Of a DNA stretch of 64,000 nucleotides, positions 23,508-34,592 are shown in pieces; position 1 is the stretch's first letter, and each line of letters opens with the position of its first letter. This DNA comes from Clarkia xantiana subsp. parviflora (lineage: Eukaryota > Streptophyta > Magnoliopsida > Myrtales > Onagraceae). The position numbers were made by a program, and so were the translations under genes. Location: the NCBI GenBank assembly GCA_036873135.1, contig JAPTYO010000009.1, positions 28,293,756-28,357,755 of the forward strand, given 5' to 3'. The notes under the pieces are model-generated. The model worked only from the letters and a program-made list of their open reading frames with translations. It was not told the DNA's origin and made no database searches.

Positions 23508-24095
23508 TGACTCTCAGAAAACTGGAAAACTTCAGATCCTGATTGTCGGTGTGTGACTTGTAGGAATAGACTGTAACAATCCTACTCGTCCTTGAATGGT
23601 GACTCGCGAGAGCAGACTGTAGCCGTCCCGTTTGCCGTGAAATTGACTCGTAGGAACAGACTGTAACAGTCCTACTCATCCTTGAATGGTGACTCACTAG
23701 AACAGACTGTAACTGTCCCGCTTGCCGTGAAGTTTACTCGTAGGAACAGACTGTAACAGTCCTACTCATCCTTGAATGGTGACTTGCGAGAGCATACTGT
23801 AATAATCCCACTTGCCGTGAAGTTGACTCGTAGGAACAAACTGTAACAATCCTACTCATCCTTGAATGGTGACTCGCGAGAGAAAACTGTAACCGTCCTG
23901 CTTGCCGTGAAGTTGACTCGTAGGAACAGACTGTAACAGTCCTACTCATCATTGAATGGTGACTATCGAGAGCAGACTGTAACTCTCCCGGTTGCCGTGA
24001 AGTTGACTCGTAGGAACATATTGTAACAGTCCTACTCATCCTTGATTGGTGACTCGCGAGAGCAGACTGTAACCGTCCCGCTTGCCGTGAAGTTG
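23508..24095. repeat. Tandem array 2 of Element A, 90-bp period
   Basis: TTGAATGGTGACT starts at 23592, 23682, 23772, 23862, 23952 and 24042 (23952 with ATTGAATGG, 24042 with TTGATTGG), an exact 90-bp spacing. Each unit has two related halves, one containing GACTGTAACAGTC, a short palindrome. It is not a CRISPR array: units are contiguous with no unique spacers, in a plant retroelement. Confidence 0.92.
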
Positions 24096-24180
24096 ACTTT
24101 GGAAGACGCTATGTCGTAGAAAATACACAAGCGAATGAATGTATGTCCCTAATTTTTGCCTAAATTGCGCATGGTGCGAC
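24096..24180. other. Element A, end of left 3' untranslated fragment
   Basis: Short non-repetitive piece that carries the duplicated target base run GCGAC at 24176-24180 before Element 2. A related stretch (TTTTTGCCTAAATTGC versus CTTTTGCCTAGGTTGC) occurs near 35500, suggesting Element A continues past Element 2. Confidence 0.4.
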
Positions 24181-24994
24181 TGTTTGCACACGAGCTTCTC
24201 CTTCCGTATTCCCGCTCCGTGGGATTCTTCTTCTCGTATCCCTTTAGATGGGCACCGGGGAGGGGGTTCCCGGTAAGCCCATTGTTTGCACACGATGTCC
24301 TGAGTGCCTTCTTGCCTCGGACTTCCGCTTTTCCTTCTGTTCGAGATACCTGCAAAAGGGGCGATACCGAGACCAAAGGGGGGTGGTGCTCAGTGTGCCC
24401 TCTCCGATGCTTAAATGAGTATATGTTTTAGAGAGAGGGAGTGAGCTTAGAGAGAGAGAGTGAGAGATTACATTCAAATGAGGGGATGAGGTCTCTATTT
24501 ATAGAGCTCCTATTGAACCACCCCGGTTCCAGTGGTTTCCTGGTCCGGTTGTGGCAGGTTCGTAATACAAGTTGGCCTTGACCGTAAATAAGGTGTATTT
24601 GACCCCGGTTCGACCGTAGATAAGTTTATCATAGCTAAGTGTTGGTGTGTAGCCTCCAAGGGTGAGCCCCGGGCGAAATATCGTCTGGAGGTAGGGGTCC
24701 GGACGAGGGGGACTCGTCCGGACGCGGGGGGTACCCGCCCGGGTACCCCTAAGGTCTTGCTCGGTTAACCCGAGCAAGGGGCCTTGCTCGGGTAACCCTA
24801 GCAAGAGTCCCTTTCTTGGGTTTCCCTCTGGTGGTTTTTCCACTCGGGGCCTTCCCGAGTGGTTTTCGCCACTCGGGGTGTGTTTCGGGCCTATGTGCTG
24901 GGCCTCGCGTGTCTGTGATCCAAGTTTCAAATTATATTCGGTTACGGCCCTTTTGTCGGGTCCAATTGGTGATAGCTTGGGCGTATATCCAACA
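24181..24994 (-). repeat. 3' LTR of Element 2, with hairpin chain
   Basis: 814 bp from TGTTTGCACACGAGC to TATATCCAACA. The minus-strand TATA is near 24494-24504. The conserved block CTCCGATGCTTAAATGAG is at 24402-24419. Upstream of the TATA lies a chain of inverted repeats: 24728-24749 (arms GGGGTACCCG), 24756-24778 (CTTGCTCGGTT / AACCCGAGCAAG), 24840-24862 (CCACTCGGG / CCCGAGTGG). Confidence 0.9.
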
Positions 24995-25479
24995 TTTGCC
25001 CCTGATTCAAGGAATGGTTTAACCTTTTCTTGGCTCTATTTTCTGCGGAATATTGCCCAAGCGAATAGAAAGGCGTACCTTTATGACGATCCCGACCTTT
25101 ATCAAGTGCTCGAGATGCATCGTGATTTCCATGCCCCCTGCCTATTAGGAAGGCTTTGTGACGATCCCGGCCTTTATCGAGCGCTCGAGATGCGTTGTTA
25201 TTTCCATGCCCCCTGCTTTAGAGAAGCTTAGTACATATACGAAAAATGTTTTTTTTATTTATATATTTAAGCAAGTTCATGTTATGTGATAATATTTTAT
25301 GAGGGTAAGAATTACGAGCCTTGGTCTAATTTTACTTAGCCTTCGGACTGTGTCCTTTTGTTCGTGTCTCCCTTTGATTGGAGCTTTTTGGAGCATCTTT
25401 GAGGTGAGTGTTTGATATAGATGTTGCCCCCTTAGGAACTTGGTAGTTTCTTGTTGTTTGGGTGCCTTAGTGCTTTTCC

Positions 25480-25740
25480 TAGGTCATCCCTTGCTTGTAT
25501 AGTTGATACATGCCTTCATGGAGGATGTTTAGTTCCACCCTTCATTACCTTAGGTAGTGTTGAGGTGATTTTGTTTGTCTCCCCCCATAGGGGTGTTTTC
25601 CATGCTTTGTTCATCATAGTCCCCCCCCCCCTTTGACAGGTAGTATCGTCCATTCATGTGTATTTTGCCCCCCGTAGTAAGCATTTGATCTTTGTGCACT
25701 TTGGGACGTACGCTTGGGTAGGTCGGTCTTGATGGATTTG
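25480..25740. repeat. Left copy of a direct repeat flanking the antisense gene of Element 2
   Basis: About 240 bp similar to 28890-29135 (shared blocks AGCATTTGATCTTTGTGCAC, TAGGGGTGTTT, TTGATGGATT). The two copies bracket the antisense gene region. Confidence 0.75.
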
Positions 25741-25944
25741 TAGGGTACCTTGAGGTGGGGTTGGTAATTTCTGACGGACCGTCGGTTTTCTTTCTATTGC
25801 CAGGCGTGCTTTTGGAGCTTCTCCCGGGCTAAGGAGCGTCGTTTCACTTCCCCTTCAAAATGAGTAAGCCTTCTTCTCCTAAGACTTCCCGTGGCGGACT
25901 TGCTTCTAATGCTCCCATTCGCACAAGAGGTTTTATGGAGAGAC

Positions 25945-26778
25945 TGATGGATATACGCCCAATTTGAACCCGTTGACTTCCGAATCGTTTTATTTTGATC
26001 ACCCCGTTAATGATTATAAATCGAAACTTCGACCCAAACACCCCGCCGAAACACCAACGGTCTGGACGAGGCGAAAATACTCGTCCGGACTGCGACGAAC
26101 TCACCTAGGTGAGGTCGGGTGGCCACACCCGACCTCCCCTAGGGGAGATAGGGTCGGCCAACCCTATCTCCCCTAAGGAGGGGTTGGGTGGCCACACCCA
26201 ACCCCTACCCTTGGGGGTCGGATTTTCTCCCCACCCCCAAGGGCCCCGGCACCGTTTTCCGACTCCCGCACTCAGATTATTTCCGCCAACCTCTCCGTGC
26301 TTTAAGGTATTAATTGTGTAATCAAGGACTAATTAATTGTGTTTAAAGGTTAACGATGTCATTAAGCTATCTTAATGACACCGTTGCCTATAAATACAAC
26401 ATTTCCACCATTCATTTGAACATCTTGGCTAAGTGTGCAATTTAGCTCTGACTTCTCTCTAGCTTTATCTCTCTAAAAGCGACGTTCTGACTTAAGCATC
26501 GGAGAGGGTTCATCAAGCACCACCCCCCCCTCCGTGCTTGATATTGCCCCTATTGCATGGTCGCGTGGAGAAGAGAAGGAGGAGAGCAGAAGGACAAGCA
26601 TCAGAACGACTGGCCCTGAGAGTTCTGAATCCTTCAGGGTAGCGTGGAGAAGAGAAGGAGGAGAGCAGAAGCACAAGCATCAGAACGACTAGCCCCGAGA
26701 GTTCTGAATCCGTTGGTTCACCAGTGAGGAATAAGCCTTAGATCGACAACCCGTTGACCGAGGGCTTAGAACCTAACA
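25945..26778 (+). mobile_element. Solo LTR of an Element 3-like Tat family
   Basis: 834 bp from TGATGGATATACGCCC to ACCTAACA. The first 100 bp match the inverted left part of Element 3's LTR. TATAAATA is at 26389-26396, and TTAAGCATCGGAGAGGG about 100 bp after it. Flanks GAGAC (25940-25944) and AAGAC (26779-26783) agree at four of five bases. Its U3 part holds a chain of short inverted repeats (26102-26210). No internal sequence remains, so it is a recombination relic. Confidence 0.85.
26102..26210. repeat. Chain of perfect hairpins in the U3 of the solo LTR
   Basis: Consecutive inverted repeats: CACCTAGGTG (26102-26111), arms GAGGTCGGGTG/CACCCGACCTC (26111-26136), arms GAGATAGGGT/ACCCTATCTC (about 26145-26170), arms GGGGTTGGGTG/CACCCAACCCC (about 26179-26206). 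The units alternate with short CCTAGG-type palindromes. Confidence 0.9.
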
Positions 26779-28460
26779 AAGACGGTTTCCGCATCCCGAC
26801 TTGAGCCCGGGCTACGTCCCGCGGATGTTTGATTCCGATTCGGAGTCGGAGGTCGAGTTGGAACCCATCCTTGAGGATGACCTGGCTTTTCTTTGTGACC
26901 CCGTGTTCTTATTTGAGGTCTACAGTGAGAACTTGTTGAGTAGGAAAGGGTTTATCTCCCATGCTAAGACGACGGGATTGTTTGGTTTGGGGAGGTCGTT
27001 TTACCCCCTAGCCGTGCCGCATTGCTATACTGGCAGCTCTGTTACCCTACCTCCGGAATGGATGGCAGTGGTGTATATTCGTCAGATTAAGACGGGGCTT
27101 CGCTTCCCTTATTGTTCGAAATTTCAAGAGCTTTGCAAGTGTTACCGAATTTCCCCTCTTGATCTTGCCCCCTCTGTTATCCGTGCTTGGGTCGGATTTA
27201 GAGTGTTGCGCCATCGCCAACTCTGGGCTTACTCCCTTCGTCCCTTTCGATGCTTCTATCGCATCCAACACGGTGGTGAGCCAGGGTTCTATTACTTAGT
27301 GATCTGGTACCCCTTGTTGTCTCATAAGGGGTTCTCTGGATTGGGTGATGCTAAATAGAATAGCAAACATCGGTTCGTCCTTGCCTTTGAAAATGGTTGT
27401 GGTTATTGGGAGAAATACTACTTCTTCATTGAAGATCGGTGTGTTTGTTGGTCCCTGGACTCCCCCTATTGACGGATGCGCGTCCCAAGTTTTCCGAACT
27501 TTTCTCGTCTGATAGGCAGGCTCTGAAGCTGATATATATTGGGAACATGACGACCTCCTTTCAGTCCATGCGCCGCATCTCAGGGGAAGAGCTATGTGCT
27601 ACGGGGATTTGAATGACACCTCTCATCTTATCTTTGGTATGCAAGCCTTTGAGTTTTTAATACTTGTGACTTCATTGCTTTTCTTTGGCCTTCCCTGTTT
27701 CAGGAGAACGACGGTGTTGATGAAGATGTCCCTTCAGAGAGGGAAGCTTCGGTTGCTTCTCCTCTTCCCTTTGTCAGTGGTTGATCCACCGGCCGTTGTT
27801 TCTATGTTTAGTTGTTTCTTAGGGAGGTCCCCTTTTTCTTTGCTGCGCAGATCTTGACTAAGATTAAATCGAAGAGGTATAGCTTGGAGGTGGAAGCCTC
27901 TAACTCTAAGGCTCAGAAAATAGCCTCGTTCCTTTCTCCCTCCAGGTCTTCCTCTTGTCATAAAGAGAGAGAGGTTGCTTTTGAGGATGTAGCTGATGAT
28001 TCTCCTATTGCTCCGGAGATTAGGGAGGCTTCGAATGATGCCGGCGAGTCCTTTTCTCCTCGCCCCATCTCCCCCCGAGGATTGCAACCTCCGATGATAG
28101 ACCTCCAGTGCCAGGTATATGATGATGTTTCCCTCTTGTATATATGTATTTATCATGCTCCTGTCGTGTCTTACATTTGTTTTTCCAGGTAGGATCAAGT
28201 TGCCTTTGATCTTTCCTGAGGATCTCATCCGCCCTATCATTGGTGATGTTAAGGGCAATGGTTGGATGTTGTGGGCCGCCTTAGAAAGCGTGCGGAGTGT
28301 TTCGCTTGATGGGTTGTCGCCGGATGGGTTGTCGCCGACTGTTCTTCGAAGACCAATGATGTCGCTTCTACTCGTGCTGTTAAGGTTTCCACCTCTTCAC
28401 AAGTTCCTGCATGAGAGGCTGATCCCCCCTTGTGAAGGGTGGTTGAGACGATATCCCTTG

Positions 28461-28889
28461 ATGGTGTTTTTATCGTTGCATCTTTGCGTTTTTCTCCTGC
28501 TTCTTTTCGAGATGTCCTTGTTTTATCGCTAGATACTCGGGTTTGCCTTTGTGTCTTAGTGCTAAGGTTACTTCCACGGTATGCATACCTTGCACTCTAT
28601 ATGCGGGGGCTTGGCCCTTGCTTTACTCATGCTCTGTGACCTGTGCATATAGAATTGTATGTGTATGGTTGCCCCCGTAGTGGACATGCTTCAGACGAGA
28701 AGATGTATTTGGCGTTTAGGAAGCGGGGGGTTAGCCCTTGAGGTGACTACACTTGGCAGTCCATGTATGTATCGTTACTCCCGTAGCGAGTATTTTGATA
28801 TCTTTAAATGTAGGGGTTTTCCCTTGTGCTGGTCACGCTTGGTAACTGATGACTGTGTGGGTTCTTTATATTGACTACGCTTGGTAGCT
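28461..28889. other. Element 2, untranslated sequence after the antisense gene
   Basis: Repetitive T-rich sequence with recurrent TTGCCCCCGTAGTG phrases; no frame is supported. Confidence 0.4.
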
Positions 28890-29135
28890 CATGCCATTGG
28901 TTGATACATAGCTCATTGTAGGTGCTTGGTCCCTCCCTCGACTATCTTGGGCATCGCTAGGATGATTTTGCTTATCTCCCCCTTAGGGGTGTTTGTGATG
29001 TTTGTTTATCCACCATAGTCCTTCCTTTAGCAATTATTATCATCCATGCACGTGTCATTGCCCCCGTAGTGAGCATTTGATCTTTGTGCACTTTGAGACG
29101 TACTCCTGGGTAGGTTGGCGTTGATGGATTAACAT
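28890..29135. repeat. Right copy of the direct repeat flanking the antisense gene of Element 2
   Basis: Same order of blocks as 25480-25740, diverged by substitutions and small indels. Confidence 0.75.
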
Positions 29136-29539
29136 AGTGCGTCGTGGCAGGGTTAACAGTTCTTGATGTGTTATTGCTCCTCCTCCTGAGGTAATTATTT
29201 CTATGTGCTTCTTCCCCTGGTTTGCTATGGTTGACGGTCTCCTTGTCTTTGATTGCTACTTCCTTGAAGTTTCCTTACTTGCTTGTGAGGTGGGCTGGAG
29301 GATGTCTGTTGCTTAATTGGGAGTGTATCCCGCTTTGCCCCCTAGTTAAACAATGGAATTAACATTTTCTTGACTCTATTATGGTCGGATAGGCGTCCGG
29401 TTAGGCTATTGAAATTTTTTTGAAAGATTGGTGGAGGCTCTTTCCTTATTTTGTATCTTCGACCTCCAATCTTGCGGTTGTTGGACTTTGTAACCAAGAT
29501 GGATGTCTTTATGGTGATTGTATATGGGTACGGTACCCT

Positions 29540-29880
29540 CCTTTGAGATATATGGGCATGATAGCCATTTGATGATGTATAGGGGATGGTACCCTCTTTT
29601 GACATAGATGGACATGATAGCCATTGTTAATGTATAAGGATATTGGTACCCTCCTTTGGTATATATGGACATGATAGCCCCTCTTGATGTATAGGGGGTG
29701 ATACCCTCCTTTGATATATATGGACATGATAGCCATTTGATGATGTATATGGGGATGGTATCCTCCTTTGACATAGATGGACATGATAGCCATTGTTGAT
29801 ATATAAGGGGATTGGTACCCTCCTTTGATATATATATATATGGACATGATAGCCCATGTTGATGTATTGGGGGACTTATT
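29540..29880. repeat. Tandem array a of Element 2, about 57-bp units in trimers
   Basis: CATGATAGCC recurs at 29557, 29613, 29670, 29725, 29782 and 29845. Units 1-3 differ from one another but match units 4-6, so the array is two copies of a three-unit block of about 170 bp. Confidence 0.88.
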
Positions 29881-29974
29881 TCTCATATCATGTTTGATGA
29901 GTTGCCCTTTGATTGGGGGTCTTACTTCTCATGTCTTGTTGGATGAGTTGCCCTTTGATTGTTGGATTTACTTC

Positions 29975-30860
29975 TCATATTATGTTGGAAGGGTGGCCAT
30001 GTGGGTCTTATGTCCCTTTTTGGTTGTAAGGATTGTCTTTATAGATCTTCCTCTTTCCATATGTAAGGGTTGTCCCGTGGATCTCCCCCTTATCATATTT
30101 CTGAGTTGTCTTTTTGGATCTTCCCCTTTTCGGTTGGAAATGTGGCCTTGTGGTCTTATGTCCCTTTTCGGTTGTAAGGGTTGTTCTTATAGATCTTCCT
30201 CTTTCCATATGTAAGGGTTGTCCTGTGGATCTTCCCTTATCATATTTCAGAGTTGTCCTTTTGGATCTTCCCCTTTTCGGTTGGAAGGGAGGCCCTATGG
30301 GTCTTATGTCCCTTTTCGGTTGTAAGGGTTGTCTTTATAGATCTTCCTCTTTCCATATATAAGGGTTGTCCTGTGGATCTTCCCCTTATCATATTTCAGA
30401 GTTGTCTTTTTGGATCTTCCCCTATTCGGTTGGAAGGGTGGCCCTGTGGGTCTTATGTCCCTTTTCGGTTGTAAGGGTTGTCCTTATAGATCTTCCTCCT
30501 TCCATATGTAAGGGTTTTCTCGCCTTATCATATTTCAAAGTTGTCTTTTTGGATCTTCCCCTTTTCGGTTGGAAGGGTGGCCCTATGGGTCTTATGTCCC
30601 TTTTCGGTTGTAAGGGTTGTCCTTATAGATCTTCATCTTTCCATATGTAAGGGTTGTCGATCGCCTTATCATATTTCAGAGTTATCTTTTTGGATCTTCC
30701 CTTTTTCGGTTGGAAGGGTGGCCCTATGGGTCTTATGTCTCTTTTCGGTTGGAATGGTTGTCCTTATAGATCTTCCTCTTTCTATATGAAGGGTTGTCCT
30801 GTGGATCTTCCCCTTATCATATTTCAGAGTTGTCATTTTGGATCTTCTCCTTGTTGTTCA
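29975..30860. repeat. Tandem array b of Element 2, about 140-149-bp units
   Basis: CGGTTGGAA recurs at 30131, 30278, 30427, 30566 and 30706; each unit also holds TTCGGTTGTAAGGGTTGT and CTTATCATATTTCAGAG. Long frames on both strands here are by-products of the repeat. Confidence 0.92.
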
Positions 30861-30889
30861 TCGTAAGTGGTACAAGACGTTCGTCCACT

Positions 30890-31480
30890 AGTCGATGCCT
30901 CGACATAGTGTTGTTGGCAAGACGCTACTTGCGTTGTGTTGACACGTTTTGTGACCGCATATACGATGCCTCGGGATAGCGTTGTGAAAAAGACGTTACT
31001 TGTTAATTTGGTGCCTTTTAACCACTTAACCGATGCCTCGTGGTAGTGTTAAGGCAAGACGTTACTTGCATGATTTGGTACGTTTTATTCCGCTTACTCA
31101 ATGCCTTGAGATAGTGTTGGGGCGAGACGCAACTCGTGATATGCACTTTACCGTCCACTTGATGACTCAAGGTGGCGTTTGAGGCAAGACGTTACTTTCT
31201 TAATTTGGTACGTTTTATTCCGCTTACCCAATGCCTTGTGGTAGCGTTGTGGCGAGACGCGACTCACCATCCTAATTACTAAAGGTAGTGCGTTTTCCGC
31301 AATTGGAGTTCCAAGATGTGACGTTATGGCAAGACGTTATTTGTTTGGTTTGGTACGTTTTATTCCGCTTACTCAATGCCTCGAGATAGCGTTTTGGCAA
31401 TGTGCTACTTGCAAATGCGTTTTTCCGCCGCTTGGAGTTCCAAGATTTGGCGTTGGTGCAAGACGCTACTTGAAAATTTT
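30890..31480. repeat. Tandem array c of Element 2, about 68-bp units
   Basis: GATGCCTCG-like starts at 30894, 30965, 31032, 31100, 31161 and 31230, each followed by GCAAGACGYTACTTG. Unit sequence is unrelated to the two preceding arrays. Confidence 0.88.
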
Positions 31481-31579
31481 GAATGTGTTGTAGATGATGC
31501 CTCCTCTTTTGTGAGTGATGGTGTCTTTCTTCTTTCCCTTATGTCCTGAAAAGCATTTGATTCATTTAGTGCTATTGCC

Positions 31580-31860
31580 ATTTCTTACAGAAAGGAAAGT
31601 TTAAGTGGAGTCCGTAGATCTCCTTTTAGTAATAATAAATTAGATAATAGAAGTGGATATTCCCTTTTCCCTTCGGGTGTAGAACTTCTTCGAATGTTCT
31701 CTACTGAAAGTGTTAGTTGATATCTGCACTTCCTCATCTTCCAGTCGGTATAACTTGTGGATGTCGCCTTATGAGGGCGGTCACTGTTGCCTCCAACACA
31801 GGAGCGAGTCCTTGTAGTGGGTTTATGTTGTCCGTCCTTTGTGGTTTTCATTGGATGGAG
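31580..31860 (-). pseudogene. Remnant of the pol 3' end in Element 2
   Basis: On the minus strand, in two frames, this reads a degenerate copy of the integrase C-terminus (compare YRLEDGDGYISTNTFSRAHLKKFYI in Element 3 with the fragment YQLTLSVENIRRSST here in a shifted frame). It is in the expected place, just upstream of the tandem arrays. Everything upstream of it in pol is missing. Confidence 0.6.
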
Positions 31861-33980
31861 TCATGCCACATATTCGCGTGGCCTTCTATTTCCGGGTGGA
31901 CTATCAAGAATTAGATCACATGGTGCCCCCTAGTTGCTTGGTAGTTTCAAGTTTTTTCTTATTTAGCCTGTTAAGGCTTATTCTCTGTTTCTCGGTTGGG
32001 TGCCGAGCACTTGTTCGTTTGGTGCCCCTCAAGTTGCTCGGTATTCATACTCTTTTTTGCTCTTTGAGCATGCCTTTCTCATATGCATTTTCCAGAATTG
32101 GCGAGGGGTTGGGGGGGCTTTCAATTTTGATCTTCGTTATTGTTTCTTCCATTGACTCTTTGTAGGTCTTGGTTTGGCGTGGTGCCCCCAATCTTGTGAT
32201 GTTCGCACCCTTAGGGTAGAATGTTAGTTCCCACACACTTTTAGGTGTAATATGATTGATAAGAGGTGTCCTTTAGGGGATGGTTTTACTTTTCCTGGGC
32301 ATGGCCATTAAATGATTGACTGTAGACCTGTCGCTGCCCCCCAGTGATGACTTTTAACAATTTTGGTTCACAACGGTGGTGATTTTGGTTCGGAGTGTCT
32401 CCTCATTTTGCCGCTTGACATTGTTTAGCGTTGAATTTTTCTTGAGCAGTTCTTGCCTACAGTGACACCGCTACTTGTTTATCAAGCAGGGTGTTTTACT
32501 TCAATGACGACACTATCACTCTTGTTTGTCAAGTAGAGTGCGCTTCTCCTGCATCTCTAGAAATTAAGAGGACGTGCACTAGCCACTCTAGTAGTATTAA
32601 GTTCCTTTTTTCCTTCTTGAAGAAATGTTTGTGGTGCCCCCACCCTTTTTCTAACGGGATGATGGGAGTGACCTTCATCACCACATAAGTGTTACCCCAT
32701 TGGTGGAGGTATGCACCCATTGCAGGGGTTGCTCTAAGCCTTGATATTCCTCTTCTCCTCCACATGGAGTGGTGGTTGAATAATTCCCAATATGTGTTCC
32801 CCAATAATACTTGTTCTTCCTTCCAGAGTGACAGACTGACATTGCAGAGGGCTCTTCGATATGGCTATTTAATATATGGAAGATGTGGGAGTGATGATAT
32901 CCCTAATATCTTGGTTGATATGATTACTCTTCATGCGTAGGAAGTTGGTTTTGCGAGTCCGCTATCCTTGCGATGGGCATAGTTTGGTGCTGCCCCCTCA
33001 TTTAATGCTACCTGTGTGGAAGTGATTTTTGGCTCAAAATGGAGTATTGTGCTGGGTAGGAGGAGAGGGAGGTGTTTGCCTTGCAGGGTGGTTTGGAGTG
33101 GTATTCCCTGCTTTTGCAGCGTGTTGTCCCGTCCCTTGGGCGGGCGTGCGTCTGGTGGGTGTGACTGCTAGGGATTCTATATGATGGCATTCCATATGGT
33201 TTCCATGGAAAGGCATATCGTATTAGAACCTCTTGGATGACATTTTCTCAAAGTAGGCGCGACAGGCCCTCCTGGTTGTAGTAGCCCTCCTTGTAAGGTT
33301 ATCATTTTGCTCATAGTGGGGGGATGTGTATGCATGCACCCTCCCTGCTATCATTGGCGATGCTTGCCCCCCAGTGTATGTGGTTGCTCTTACTAATTCC
33401 ATATTTTTCTGGGGATGAAGTTATTGTTCATCTCTCCCTCCTTAGTGTTGCCATATCCTTCACATAGTGGCTGTTGTTTAGTGGTCACTTCCAGTTGCCT
33501 CCTATGGATGTGCTCTGGAAGAGCTACTCTAGGTGCATTCATGAACGGATGTGAGGATGGTGCTCATCCTTGTGGAGAGGTTGTTGTTCTGCTCCCTCCT
33601 CATCTTGCCTCCTATTTGTATACTCTGGAAGAGCTTCCATGGGTGCATTTTTGTTGTAGCCACTTCTTAGGCTTTCTGGCCTGTTCTTGGGTATTTGATT
33701 GTTGCCCCCACCAGGGGCTTGTCCTTTATTAGGGGTGAGGGAGGTAGTTGTTGATTGAATACTGACCATGGTGTCTAGGAGCTTGATGGAGTGTTATCCA
33801 TGGAGTGTTGTTCTCTATTGGACGACGGTTGCTTAGGATCCTTTGGTTGTTGGCCCCGGATGCTAGGTTCCTAGAGACCCACGGTAGGTACCTTAATATG
33901 TCGCCCCTTGTTCTCTTTGACCCCCTTATTTATTGCCATTGAGCACAAGTAGTAGGCTACGTGCTTTTTGCTCTAATCCG
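31861..33980. other. Element 2, non-coding interior in place of gag-pol
   Basis: About 2.1 kb with no recognisable protein. It has recurrent phrases of the GTTGCTTGGTAGTTTC and TTGGTGCCCC type and one near-duplicate of about 115 bp (around 33490-33540 and 33610-33650, CTCTGGAAGAGCT). I see nothing that resembles gag, protease or RT. Confidence 0.5.
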
Positions 33981-33993
33981 CAGACGGCGCCAG
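33981..33993 (-). other. Primer binding site of Element 2
   Basis: Minus strand reads CTGGCGCCGTCTG next to the right LTR, the same core as Element 1. Confidence 0.7.
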
Positions 33994-34592
33994 TGTTTGC
34001 ACACGAGTTTCCTTCGTGGGCTTCTCCTACCGTATTCCCGCTCCGTGGGCTTCTTCTTCTCGTATCCCTGTAGATGGGCACCGGGGAGGAGGTTCCCGGT
34101 AAGCCCATTGTTTGCACACAATGTCCTGAGTGCCTTCTTGCATCGGACCTCCGCTCTTCCTTCTCTTCGAGATACCTGCAAAATGGGCGATACCGAGACC
34201 AAAGGGGGAGAAGTGCTCGATGTGCCCTCTTCGATGCTTGAATGAGTATATGCTTTAGAGAGAGGGAGTGAGCTTAGAGAGAGAGTGAGAGATTACCTTC
34301 AAATAAGGGGAGGAGGTCTCTACTTATAGAGCTCATATTGAACTGCCCCGGTTCCAGTGGTTTCCTGGTCTGGTTGTGGCAGGTTCGTAATATAAGTTGG
34401 CCTTGACCGTAAATAAGGTGCATTTGACCCCGGTTCGACCGTAGATAAGTTTATCATAGCTAAGTGTTGGTGTGTAGCCACCAAGGGTGAGCCAAGGGCG
34501 AAATATCATCTGGGGGTAGGGGTCCGGATGGAGGGGGGCTACCCGCCTGGGTACCCCTAAGGTCTTGCTCGGGTAACCTGAGCAAGGGGGAC
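33994..34592 (-). repeat. 5' LTR of Element 2, truncated
   Basis: Matches 24181-24785 and stops inside the hairpin chain, after AACCTGAGCAAG. About 210 bp of its U3 end and the target duplication are missing. Confidence 0.88.

Larger units (their letters stand above)
25860..28460 (+). pseudogene. Antisense accessory gene of Element 2, broken by a solo LTR
   Basis: It starts at the ATG at 25860 and is interrupted at 25945-26778. The following frame, about 26784-27358, has an acidic head and the Transposase_28-like domain seen in Element 1 (GLRFPYCSKFQELC, VIRAWVGFRVLRHRQLWAYSL, then, in another frame near 27420, YYFFIED). Exons continue with clear GT/AG pairs: donor near 27641, acceptor at 27703, acceptor at 27850, donor 28116, acceptor 28189. 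The later piece IKLPLIFPEDLIRP matches RIRLPLLSRRDLTRP in Element 3. Without the solo LTR and one duplication the reading frame is continuous across the site. Later stops and frame changes make it a pseudogene. Function unknown. Confidence 0.7.
24181..34592 (-). mobile_element. Element 2: Tat-like retrotransposon lacking gag-pol
   Basis: Its LTRs are at 24181-24994 and 33994-34592; the right one is truncated. PPT (TTTGCCCCTGA, 24995) at the left and primer binding site at the right show that it points leftward. The interior (24995-33993) has an antisense gene broken by a solo LTR, three neighbouring tandem arrays and a short remnant of the end of pol at about 31580-31860, but no gag, protease, RT or integrase. 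It therefore resembles a non-autonomous derivative that would borrow proteins from a related Tat element. Confidence 0.85.

Noticed and set aside
29975..30866. Many overlapping frames of 60-130 codons on both strands
   Set aside because: They follow the 140-149-bp repeat and repeat the same peptide; no start context, splice logic or family match.
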